Source of the DNA: Lachnospiraceae bacterium | GTDB taxonomy: Bacteria > Bacillota > Clostridia > Lachnospirales > Lachnospiraceae | Length of the DNA stretch: 64,000 nt | Assembly: GCA_014804655.1 (NCBI GenBank) | Contig: JAAUZK010000004.1 | Coordinates: 217,504-281,503 of the forward strand | Direction of reading: 5' to 3' | In this document: positions 46,106-54,118 of the stretch, piece by piece | Numbering within the stretch: position 1 is the first letter of the stretch | Layout of the letters: each line of letters begins with the position of its first letter | Program-made: the position numbers and the translations under genes | The notes under the pieces: model-generated | Told to the model about the DNA's origin: nothing | The model's database searches: none | What the model saw: the letters and a program-made list of their open reading frames with translations, nothing else

Positions 46106-46139
46106 AAAAGGGCTGCTTACAACAAGCCCTTTTTTGTTT
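46106..46139 (+). terminator. Intrinsic terminator after the 45788 gene
   Basis: AAAAGGGCT (46106-46114) and AGCCCTTTT (46125-46133), a 9-bp perfect stem with a 10-nt loop, followed by T-rich sequence to 46140. It ends the plus-strand gene; A-runs at the far side mean it could also stop minus-strand transcripts from the pse genes. Confidence 0.8.
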
Positions 46140-46290
46140 TCTCATTCATAGCCGAGCCTTAGTAGCCTAAACTGTAGTAATTTCAAGGTTTCCCGCCATA
46201 TTTTACCCTACTATGCCCCAGTTTACAAAAGTATGAATTATAGTAAAACTGACCTGCCGTGATATAATTGCATAATATTTTACTCCATCC

Positions 46291-47493
46291 TCATTCCACC
46301 TCGACCCGAACAAGCTCCATAGCCCTTCTTCCGAGCTCCATCGCTTCCTCTGCGGTTGCTCCGACGGTAATGATATGTCCGAGCCTGTCATTGCTGGATT
46401 TGGTTCCGTGCACGACATCCCCTTCCTTCTTATAAACCGCCACTTCCTCTACACCTTCCATCTGTGACAGTGCCGGATCGATCTCTATGCTCTTGATGAC
46501 GCCTTCTTTTCCCTGTATAAAATGAATGGCGGAGCCCTTCTGCCACTTACGCGCAAGTTCAACTTCTCCGCCTGTAGCAAGCTGCACAGAGGCACCCACC
46601 ATATCCACCCCCGTGGAAAGCGGTACAAGCCGCGAAGTGATATAATCTCCCCCCAGCCTCGCCGCCAGCTCCACGATCTTGGGGCCCTCGCTTGTCACCT
46701 TGATCTCGATATGTGACGGACCGTTCTGCAGCCGTATGGCAGCAATCGCCTGAACCGCCACCTGTCTGATGCGCTCCTGTGTCTCTTCATCCAGCCTGCT
46801 CGGTTCGCTGTGGGCAATCTCCACGAAATAGGGCGGCGGCGTAATAAATTTATCAGTGATCGTCAGGATCGTCGTCTCCCCCTCCACAGTCATCGCCTCT
46901 ACACTCACTTCGGGACCGGACATGAATTCTTCCACCATAACTATTCCGTTTCTGGAATTTGCTTTGCTGTATTCATAAGTCTGCTTCAGCTCTTCCCGGC
47001 TCCGCTCCCTGTCCCCGTCAAGCGCCACTACACCGCGGCTGCCCGCATTGTCTGCGGGTTTGACAATACATCCGCCCTGCAGCGTCTCCACTGCCGCCTG
47101 AAACTCTTCAAAATTCTGCACCGCATAATAAGCCGGAATCGGAACATGGTTTTCCTCCAAACGTTTCCGCATATGGCTCTTGATCGTGGCACACAGCGAA
47201 TCCTCATAGGACAGGTCAGGTTTCTTGCCCAGCTTCTCATTGACGTAAGCTGCCGTTCTCACCGGTCCGTCGCTGGTGGACGTAATGACTACATCCGGCT
47301 CATAGATCAGCGCCTGACGGTACACTTCCTCCTGATCCAGCGTACTGATCACCAGCTTCACGTCAGCCAGCGCAAAGCCCACCGCCTTCTCATTATAATC
47401 CACGAGAATAATCTGATATCCTAACTCTTTCGCCTTGCGGATCGCAGGAACCTGCAATTCGCTGGCACCTAAGATCATCATTTTTTTCTGCAT
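46291..47493 (-). CDS. ATP-grasp ligase in the pseudaminic acid cluster
   Basis: 400 residues. MMILGASELQVPAIRKAKELGY opens a PurK/CarB-like N-domain; CIVKPADNAGSRGV, MVEEFMSGPEVSVE and IEIKVTSEGPKIVELAARLGG give the ATP and Mg sites. It is distinct from the ATP-grasp at 17099. It is the last gene of the pse group on the minus strand, so it may add an amino acid or other acyl group to the nonulosonic acid or its precursor. RBS GGAGGAG. Confidence 0.78.
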   Translation of the reverse strand: MQKKMMILGASELQVPAIRKAKELGYQIILVDYNEKAVGFALADVKLVISTLDQEEVYRQALIYEPDVVITSTSDGPVRTAAYVNEKLGKKPDLSYEDSLCATIKSHMRKRLEENHVPIPAYYAVQNFEEFQAAVETLQGGCIVKPADNAGSRGVVALDGDRERSREELKQTYEYSKANSRNGIVMVEEFMSGPEVSVEAMTVEGETTILTITDKFITPPPYFVEIAHSEPSRLDEETQERIRQVAVQAIAAIRLQNGPSHIEIKVTSEGPKIVELAARLGGDYITSRLVPLSTGVDMVGASVQLATGGEVELARKWQKGSAIHFIQGKEGVIKSIEIDPALSQMEGVEEVAVYKKEGDVVHGTKSSNDRLGHIITVGATAEEAMELGRRAMELVRVEVE

Positions 47494-47568
47494 CCGACAT
47501 CTCCTCCTGCAATACTGCAGCTTTGCAGTTTCAGAATATATAGTCCTTATCCCGTCTCCTATACTGCC

Positions 47569-48621
47569 TCACATGATATATTTCCAGTCCATAGGTGTCC
47601 CCTTCGTAATATCCGTTTTTGCTTTCTGTCCCAGCACCTTGTCGTAATACATCGGGTGCATACCGAAAGCCGGACGTATGGAGCGCACGTTATCTTCCGT
47701 AAAAATCTCCCCTGCCTTAATATCCTGTACTGCAAATAAAGACCGGCTGTCTTCCCTGCTCCGCTTCTGTTTCTCTGTCAGCTCATAGGTCACCCTGCCC
47801 ACCGCCTTTTCTGCGATGCGGATCCCCTCTACCATCTGCTTAAACTCTACAGGTTCCATGGAAAAAGCCGCATCCGGTCCGCCGTCCGCACGGGCAAGCG
47901 TGAGATGTTTCTCCACCATTTTTGCTCCGAGCGCCACGCCTGCAACCGCAGCCGCACACCCCATGCTGTGATCAGATAATCCCGTAATACAGTCGAAAAT
48001 CTGCGCCATATTCGGAATCACGCTAAGGTTCATATCCTCGTAAGGCGAAGGATAAGTTGACGTGCATTTTAGCAGGATGACCTGCTCGTTGCCTTCCTCC
48101 CTGCACACATGCAGCGCACGTTCGATATCTTCCAGATAAGCAATGCCCGTTGCAATAATCACGGGCTTCCCGATTCTCGCAATCTTACGGATCAGTGGAA
48201 TGTCATTGATCTCGAAGGATGCCACCTTATACGCCGGCATGTCCATTTCCTGCATAAAATCCACCGCCGTCGCATCGAAAGGAGAGGAAAAGCACTCCAT
48301 TCCCAACTCCTCTGCAAGCTTCTTCAGTTTCGGCTGCCACTCCCACGGGGTGTACGCCGTCTCGTACAGTTTATGAAGCGTCGTACCGTCCCAGATCGTC
48401 CCTTGGGTGATCTGGAAATACTCGTTATCACAATCGATCGTGATAGTATCTGACGTATAAGTCTGCAGCTTGACCGCATCCGCGCCCGCATCCGCCGCGG
48501 CGCGTATAATTGACTCTGCCCTGCTGTAATCCTGCAGATGATTTGCCGATACCTCCGCTACAATATATGTTTTCTCACCCTCACCGACATATCGGTTCCC
48601 GATCCTGATTTTCTTTTCCAT
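47569..48621 (-). CDS. pseI: Pseudaminic acid synthase
   Basis: 350 residues, NeuB family (PEP-dependent condensing enzyme). IVAEVSANHLQDY, AVKLQTYTSDTITIDCDNEY and AYTPWEWQPKLKKLA are the PseI-type opening and differ from NeuB and LegI; FSSPFDATAVDF and GLSDHSMG follow. The C-terminal antifreeze-like domain is present (AGEIFTEDNVRSIRP). It joins 6-deoxy-AltdiNAc with PEP to make pseudaminic acid. ATG 48621 has GGAGG 6 nt before; the frame from 48693 runs through a hairpin and is not the start. Confidence 0.87.
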   Translation of the reverse strand: MEKKIRIGNRYVGEGEKTYIVAEVSANHLQDYSRAESIIRAAADAGADAVKLQTYTSDTITIDCDNEYFQITQGTIWDGTTLHKLYETAYTPWEWQPKLKKLAEELGMECFSSPFDATAVDFMQEMDMPAYKVASFEINDIPLIRKIARIGKPVIIATGIAYLEDIERALHVCREEGNEQVILLKCTSTYPSPYEDMNLSVIPNMAQIFDCITGLSDHSMGCAAAVAGVALGAKMVEKHLTLARADGGPDAAFSMEPVEFKQMVEGIRIAEKAVGRVTYELTEKQKRSREDSRSLFAVQDIKAGEIFTEDNVRSIRPAFGMHPMYYDKVLGQKAKTDITKGTPMDWKYIM

Positions 48622-48647
48622 AATTAACCTCCATGATTCCGCTCTAC

Positions 48648-48743
48648 GGAGAATGCCCACATTCTGGGCATTCTCCTGCGTGAGACTTAGCACTTCTCCG
48701 CGAAGCAGCCCTTGCTACGAGTGGTTAGAAGTACTTCTCACGC
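48648..48743. repeat. Hairpins between pseF and pseI
   Basis: GGAGAATGCCCA (48648-48659) pairs perfectly with TGGGCATTCTCC (48665-48676). A second, wider pair is GCGTGAGA (48678-48685) with TCTCACGC (48736-48743), which includes the pseF stop codon. No T-run follows. It may shape mRNA processing between the two genes or be a palindromic insertion. Confidence 0.6.
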
Positions 48744-49432
48744 TATTCTTTTATCATCATCTGATACTTCATCTCCGCCAGCTTCCAGTCCGTCAAATTG
48801 TCAATATCCTGCACTTCCGTCTCCGGCACGACGATCGGCACATAACCGTCAGGCAGATCGCCGCGACACGCCATATACCGTTTTGTATGATAGAAATAGA
48901 ACTGACCGCAGTCATGATATACCGTCTCCAGATCCTGTGAACGCTTCATGGCATTTTCCGGATAACAGTATTCCAGTCTGCCCTCCCTCACTGCCATACC
49001 CCGCTGGGGCGGAAAAGAAAAAGGCACCACCGGCATAACGCCCGATGCGTCTTCCTGCATTAAGACCCTGAATGCCTCCTGCAGTTTCTCCGCAGTGACA
49101 AACGGCGCTGTCGGATAGATACACGCCATATAGTCAAAAGTCCTGCCCCTTTTCTCATACTCGGCGAGCACCTCCATCAGAACATCATCCGTGGTGGCAA
49201 AGTCGTCAGCCGTAGCGCTGCTTCGCATAAAAGGCACATTTGCACCCGCGCTTCTCGCAATCTGCGCGATCTCTTCATCGTCGGTGGATACCATGACCTC
49301 CTCAAATAGTCCCGAGGACAGCGCCGACTCTATAGAATAGCAGATAATGGGTTTCCCCAGAAAATCCTTTTTATTCTTATTTGGTATTCTTTTACTGCCG
49401 CCACGTGCAGTTATAATTGCTATAGCGTTCAT
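48743..49432 (-). CDS. pseF: Pseudaminic acid cytidylyltransferase
   Basis: 229 residues from ATG 49432. IITARGGSKRIPNKNKKDFLG is the CTP-binding motif of CMP-nonulosonate synthetases, and VMVSTDDEEIAQIARSAGA and FMRSSATADDFATT follow the PseF variant. It activates pseudaminic acid as CMP-Pse, the donor for a transferase such as that at 37849. The ATG lies 28 bp after the PseG fusion's stop; an in-frame start at 49501 would overlap that gene, so 49432 is chosen. Confidence 0.85.
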   Translation of the reverse strand: MNAIAIITARGGSKRIPNKNKKDFLGKPIICYSIESALSSGLFEEVMVSTDDEEIAQIARSAGANVPFMRSSATADDFATTDDVLMEVLAEYEKRGRTFDYMACIYPTAPFVTAEKLQEAFRVLMQEDASGVMPVVPFSFPPQRGMAVREGRLEYCYPENAMKRSQDLETVYHDCGQFYFYHTKRYMACRGDLPDGYVPIVVPETEVQDIDNLTDWKLAEMKYQMMIKE

Positions 49433-49460
49433 GTTTATACCATGCCTTTCTTTTTCTGTG

Positions 49461-51875
49461 TTATAACCGCAATATCTCTGTCGCGATTCGCTGCGCTCCA
49501 TTTCCGTCCGTCACCTCATGCAGTTTCCGCTTCATCGCCTCCCGCATATCTCCGTCTTCCAGAAGATGCCGCAACTGCCCGCATATTTTCTCAAGACACT
49601 CATCGCGGTCTGTCCGTATATCCCCCGCATAGAGCATTCGCCCGTCCTGCGCGAAGAATTCATGATCGTACTGTTGATTGTCCGCACTGACGAAGAAAAC
49701 CGTCGGCACCTGCATGGCGCTCAACTCAAACAGCATCGTGCCTGCCGCAGACACCGCCGCCGTGCAAATACTCATCAGCTTCGCCATATGTTCTACCCGC
49801 TCATGCAGACAGATATTCGGGTTTCCCTCAGCCAGCCTCCGCAGCTCTTCCACATTGCGGTTAAACCCTCCGACCACTACATGAAAAACAGCCAGCCGCA
49901 ATAACCCGTCCTTCATAGCCTCGCGTAGGATTCCCGCCATTGCATTGTACATGTCACCACCGCCCGAACTTAACAAAATATGCGGTGCTTCGTCAATGTC
50001 CTGTGACATTTCACTGCATGACGCTAGGTCTGCCGCCGTACCGGAATAACTGTCGTGACATGAAGACGCATTTGTGCCGCCGTCATCACCATCTCCGAAC
50101 TCCTCCCGAAGCGGCGCATAAGATGTGCCGAGTAACAGTTTTGCTTTGCCAGCATATGCGCTCTTATACGGGAACCGCACATGATAAGCGTTGTAATTAA
50201 TGATCATATTAACCGGATATATTTCCTCAAAACAGTCATCTATATAGATCAGTTTACACAGATCATGCAAACCTTCAAAATATTTCCCAGTCACCTGATA
50301 GGAATCTATCAGTAGCTTGTCACAGCCCGCCCGTTCCAGTTCCTTGCGAAGCAGAGGTATCTCCTGCTCCATGTCATCCCATTTCGAATGCAGACAAACA
50401 TATTGCAGACCAGTCTGCTCCAACATCTCACCGGCATATTCATCTGCCGTATAGAAGATAACCCGGCTGCCCGCCTGCATCAGCTTTCTCGCAATCGTAA
50501 TACACCGCATGACATGTCCAGTGGCGACGGTGTCGTTAGCATCCACGCGAATTCCAATTAGCTTCTGTTCCTCACGCCGCCTGCGCTCTGTCTCTTCCCC
50601 GGTGTCAACAGTCTTTTCACATTCTGCCTGTCCTTTGGCATCTGTGCTCTCCAAGCTCTCCATCCACCTACCAATCCCTGCATGTTTCCCGCTCTTTTCC
50701 GCCTCATACTGATCCAGAACCTCTACCACGCGTTTCATTTCCTGTGTTCCATATCGCTGGTCTATAGGCAGCGCCAGTATATGCTCGTAGATATAGCGTT
50801 CCTCCTGCGACAGAACATCTTCATTTTCTGTCCCTACCGGCCACAACGTCGGAGCATAGACACCGCGGAGCGCCAGATATTTCTGCAGATCGTCTCTATC
50901 TTTAGCATAGACGGGATAGTACAACGGTGCCGCATCCCACACACTCCCGCCGCTTAATTTGTCACCTAATGCACCTTCCGTTTTCTCAGCCGCACACTCC
51001 CTGTCGAAAACCGGAACAATCTGCGTTCTACCGCCTAAATGTTCATGCAAATATCTACTATTCTCTTTGCGTCTGCTTTCGCATTCTTTTTCATTTATCC
51101 CCGATAAAATATATGCCGTATCTTCTGACATGGCGTTAATCCTCGTATGCTCGTCCAGCCAGCTCTCCGTCTCCCGATTCTTCCGCAGATATTCCGCCTT
51201 TAATGCCTGCCTCTTCTCATGCTCCATCTGCCCGTGCAGATACTCCCATTTATCCTGCAGTAGCTTTTCCTTCTTCCGCGCAAACTCCTCATCCAGCGCG
51301 AGCTCGTCCCCCGGAAGCTCTTCATCCAATGCCACAAATCCGCCATCGGGTACAGCGTACCATTTGCGCAGGCTCCCAACACAGTAGTCAGCCTCCATAC
51401 CCGCATTTTCCAGATAATAAGACTGCGTTACATCCTCCATAATGCAGATGCCCTGCTTTCTCCATTCACGAAAGAAAGGCCGCGAGGATTTCCATGTATC
51501 CACTCCGTAATACGGATGAATGAAAATCAACGTCGGCCTGATCTGCCCGATCAGTTTATTCAGTTCATCAACATCCGCTTCCATTTTTCTGTCAAGATGA
51601 TAAAAGTGCAGCTCCCATCCTGCATGTTCAAAAGGGAAAAAAACCGAATCACACATGTAAGCCGGGAGCAGACAACGTTTTAAACCCGCTGGGTGTTTCT
51701 GCTCGAAGCTTTTCAGCGCCAGCGCAATCGCCTCTCTTCCGGAGGCCGTATATCTGATATACTTTTTATTGTACTTTTCTACTTCCCTCAGATTTAAACG
51801 TCCTGTTGATTCCGTCCGTGCTCCTCTTAAAAGACCGGGGTCCAACTCATATATGCTGCCGATTTCCATATCCAT
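49461..51875 (-). CDS. Fusion: PLP aminotransferase-like domain + PseG UDP-sugar hydrolase
   Basis: About 804 residues. Residues about 1-400 have the DegT-like layout: YTASGREAIALALKSF, LIFIHPYYGVDTW, IMEDVTQSYYLEN (Asp for PLP) and VGSLRKWYAVPDGG (candidate Schiff-base Lys). A charged linker (about 415-450) leads to a PseG domain: IRVDANDTVATGHVMRC (catalytic His in G-H), then INYNAYHVRFPY and LLSSGGGDMYNA. PseG removes UDP from the pseudaminate precursor. The PLP half is not an obvious PseC and may aminate the precursor or act elsewhere. ATG 51875 follows AGGGAG. The fusion is one uninterrupted frame. Confidence 0.82.
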   Translation of the reverse strand: MDMEIGSIYELDPGLLRGARTESTGRLNLREVEKYNKKYIRYTASGREAIALALKSFEQKHPAGLKRCLLPAYMCDSVFFPFEHAGWELHFYHLDRKMEADVDELNKLIGQIRPTLIFIHPYYGVDTWKSSRPFFREWRKQGICIMEDVTQSYYLENAGMEADYCVGSLRKWYAVPDGGFVALDEELPGDELALDEEFARKKEKLLQDKWEYLHGQMEHEKRQALKAEYLRKNRETESWLDEHTRINAMSEDTAYILSGINEKECESRRKENSRYLHEHLGGRTQIVPVFDRECAAEKTEGALGDKLSGGSVWDAAPLYYPVYAKDRDDLQKYLALRGVYAPTLWPVGTENEDVLSQEERYIYEHILALPIDQRYGTQEMKRVVEVLDQYEAEKSGKHAGIGRWMESLESTDAKGQAECEKTVDTGEETERRRREEQKLIGIRVDANDTVATGHVMRCITIARKLMQAGSRVIFYTADEYAGEMLEQTGLQYVCLHSKWDDMEQEIPLLRKELERAGCDKLLIDSYQVTGKYFEGLHDLCKLIYIDDCFEEIYPVNMIINYNAYHVRFPYKSAYAGKAKLLLGTSYAPLREEFGDGDDGGTNASSCHDSYSGTAADLASCSEMSQDIDEAPHILLSSGGGDMYNAMAGILREAMKDGLLRLAVFHVVVGGFNRNVEELRRLAEGNPNICLHERVEHMAKLMSICTAAVSAAGTMLFELSAMQVPTVFFVSADNQQYDHEFFAQDGRMLYAGDIRTDRDECLEKICGQLRHLLEDGDMREAMKRKLHEVTDGNGAQRIATEILRL

Positions 51876-51969
51876 CCATGCTCCCTGACACAATCGTGTT
51901 TTTCAAACGTCAGTGTCAATCCTGCTCTATGCGTGTGGCTGTGCATTCTCTTCGTTCCGCAAAGTATAA

Positions 51970-53001
51970 TTATTCGCTTTTACGGGCTTTTCTCCATCTG
52001 CGGTACGCCCAGAGCAGCTTATAGTACATCATGAAAAAAAGTGTGGAACGCTGCTGCATCCGTATCAATTTCTTCTCTTCTTCATGCGTCCGCTCCTGAT
52101 AATACGGATTCTGCATAAAATCCGGAAACGTCCGCCGCATCTCCCGTCCCATCGCCCGCACAAACCCGTACTTCGTGCGTTTTACTCCTGCCATATAGGT
52201 AAAAAGCGTGTTGATATAAAATAAAAGCGTAAAACTATATTCCAGTTCAGGCTTATAGGTCTCATAATAATCATGCCGATGCGCCTCTTCCAGCATAAGA
52301 CGCCCCGCCGCCATACGATCCTCACATCGCTTCGGTGAGATCGTGTGCACCGTGGACGTGTCGTGTTGATAGTAATAGTACATCGGTTCCTCAATATACT
52401 CGAAGCGCTTCGCAAGCACGAGATAGGAATTGCCGAGTGCATTGTCTTCATAGAAAATATCTTCAGGAAACCAAAGCCCATTTTCCAGAATCATGGAGCG
52501 CCTGAATATCTTCACCACAAGGCTGCCCCCGTCTAATATCAGACTGCGTCTCTTCTCTGTATCCAGAATACCGCTCTGCTCTCTCTTATTATTTGGAATG
52601 ATCTGACCGACCCGCATAGAATGTTCTTCCGTCAAGCAGTAATCGCATCCTGCCAGATCCGCTCCCGTTTCTTCCGCTCTCTCAATCAACTTCCGATACA
52701 TGTCCGGTGTGATCCAGTCATCGCTGTCTATGAAGCCGATCCAGTCGCCCTGCGCCATTTTCAGCCCGGTGTTCTTCGCCCCGCCCTGATGCCGGTTCAC
52801 TTCGGAATGAACCGCATGTACCTTATCCGGGAACCGGCGTTCGTACTCCTGCAAAATGGCATAAGAATTATCCGTGGAACAATCATCCACGGCTATGATC
52901 TCATAATCCTCCAACGTCTGATTGACGAGAGAATCCATACAGTATTCCAGTTTTTGATCTGATGCCATATTGTATACCGGCACGATAATGCTGAGTTTCA
53001 T
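51970..53001 (-). CDS. GT2 glycosyltransferase
   Basis: 343 residues, GT-A. MKLSIIVPVYNMASDQ, IIAVDDCSTDNSY and GFIDSDDWITPDMY (D-x-D region) are typical of capsule GT2 enzymes. No membrane helices are seen; a basic C-terminal tail (WAYRRWRKARKSE) may bind membrane. It is the first gene of the pse group on this strand and likely adds a sugar to the same glycan. Sugar unknown. Confidence 0.85.
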   Translation of the reverse strand: MKLSIIVPVYNMASDQKLEYCMDSLVNQTLEDYEIIAVDDCSTDNSYAILQEYERRFPDKVHAVHSEVNRHQGGAKNTGLKMAQGDWIGFIDSDDWITPDMYRKLIERAEETGADLAGCDYCLTEEHSMRVGQIIPNNKREQSGILDTEKRRSLILDGGSLVVKIFRRSMILENGLWFPEDIFYEDNALGNSYLVLAKRFEYIEEPMYYYYQHDTSTVHTISPKRCEDRMAAGRLMLEEAHRHDYYETYKPELEYSFTLLFYINTLFTYMAGVKRTKYGFVRAMGREMRRTFPDFMQNPYYQERTHEEEKKLIRMQQRSTLFFMMYYKLLWAYRRWRKARKSE

Positions 53002-53179
53002 GTATTAATATTCTCACTCTGTCTGTATGATAATATCGCGGAAGCGACGACAACCTTTACATAGTCTCCGCTGTTTCCCACATGACTCTATTGTGCTGAT
53101 TTTTCCCAAATATGTCAAGAGGAAGGAATCAGGTGTTTCTACGAAAATCCTATCTACACGCCTACAGAAGGCGGTCACT

Positions 53180-53542
53180 TTACGCTCCCAGAATTTCCGC
53201 CTGTTTCTTCTTGCTAAATCCGCCCAGCACTAAGTTATATGATTTGTCCAGAAGATCTTTTAACAGATCATCCGGCACTTCTCCATCAGGTTTAATGGAG
53301 TTCCAGTGCATTTTATTCATATAATATCCCGGAACAATATCTGCATACTGCTGTCTTAAGAAATCCCCTTCATCCGGTTCGAGTTTCAGTGTTATATAAT
53401 ATGGCTCATCATTTTCACCCAGACAGACCGCAGCAAACATCTTGCCGCCAATCTGATAGCGAATCCAGTTCCAGTCTTTCTGAAGGTCTTTCGTAACGCC
53501 TGATTTACTTAATAGAAATTCATCGATCCATGTATATCTCAT
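53180..53542 (-). CDS. MmcQ/YjbR family protein
   Basis: 120 residues. WNWIRYQIGGKMFAAVCLG, YITLKLEPDEGDFLRQQY, and VPGYYMNKMHWNSIKPDG are the MmcQ/YjbR pattern, a small double-wing DNA-binding fold of unknown role. Not part of the glycan pathway. RBS GGAG lies before the ATG, and the gap to the GT2 gene is 178 bp, so it is a separate unit. Confidence 0.85.
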   Translation of the reverse strand: MRYTWIDEFLLSKSGVTKDLQKDWNWIRYQIGGKMFAAVCLGENDEPYYITLKLEPDEGDFLRQQYADIVPGYYMNKMHWNSIKPDGEVPDDLLKDLLDKSYNLVLGGFSKKKQAEILGA

Positions 53543-53626
53543 ATATGATTTCTCCTTCTACATCCTCCACACCCGTCTGACATACTTGCCTTGATACCGG
53601 CATTATTATAATCGTGAAAATGTAAA

Positions 53627-54028
53627 TTATTTCATGATCTTCTCCAGTATCTCAATCAGTGATAAATCCGCCGGCAGCCACTGTACATCATACAACTCAC
53701 TCTTCGTAAGCCATCTGGCGGCTTCTGCCTCTTTGAGAACAAGACTGCCTGAATTCACTTTTGCCAAGAAGCAGTCCATCGAAAGGTGAAATGTCGGATA
53801 ATCGTACTCAATGGTATGTATCAAACTTCCCACTTTGATATCGGTGTCTAATTCTTCCCGAATTTCCCTTACCAGTGCCTCTTCCGATGATTCTCCTTCT
53901 TCAATCTTGCCGCCCGGAAATTCCCATTGCCCCTTAAATTCTCCGTATCCTCTCGCTGTCGCAAAAATCTTTGATGGATTTTCCATGTTGTCACAGATAA
54001 TTGCCGCTACTACTCGTATTGTTTTCAT
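53627..54028 (-). CDS. NUDIX (deoxy)nucleoside triphosphate pyrophosphohydrolase
   Basis: 133 residues from ATG 54028 (GGAG before it). GKIEEGESSEEALVREIREE is the NUDIX box G-x5-E-x7-R-E-U-x-E-E, preceded by KGQWEFPGG, as in MutT and NudG. It would hydrolyse oxidised or modified dNTP to the monophosphate. A housekeeping sanitation role is likely. It forms a short pair with the YjbR gene in the same direction. Confidence 0.87.
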   Translation of the reverse strand: MKTIRVVAAIICDNMENPSKIFATARGYGEFKGQWEFPGGKIEEGESSEEALVREIREELDTDIKVGSLIHTIEYDYPTFHLSMDCFLAKVNSGSLVLKEAEAARWLTKSELYDVQWLPADLSLIEILEKIMK

Positions 54029-54118
54029 ACCCGTCTCCATGATCTAGCCCCGTGAAAATCTCGAAATCCATGCGTGAAGCCTAAAGTTTCTTGGCAAAGC
54101 AGATTCTTTACCATTGTC

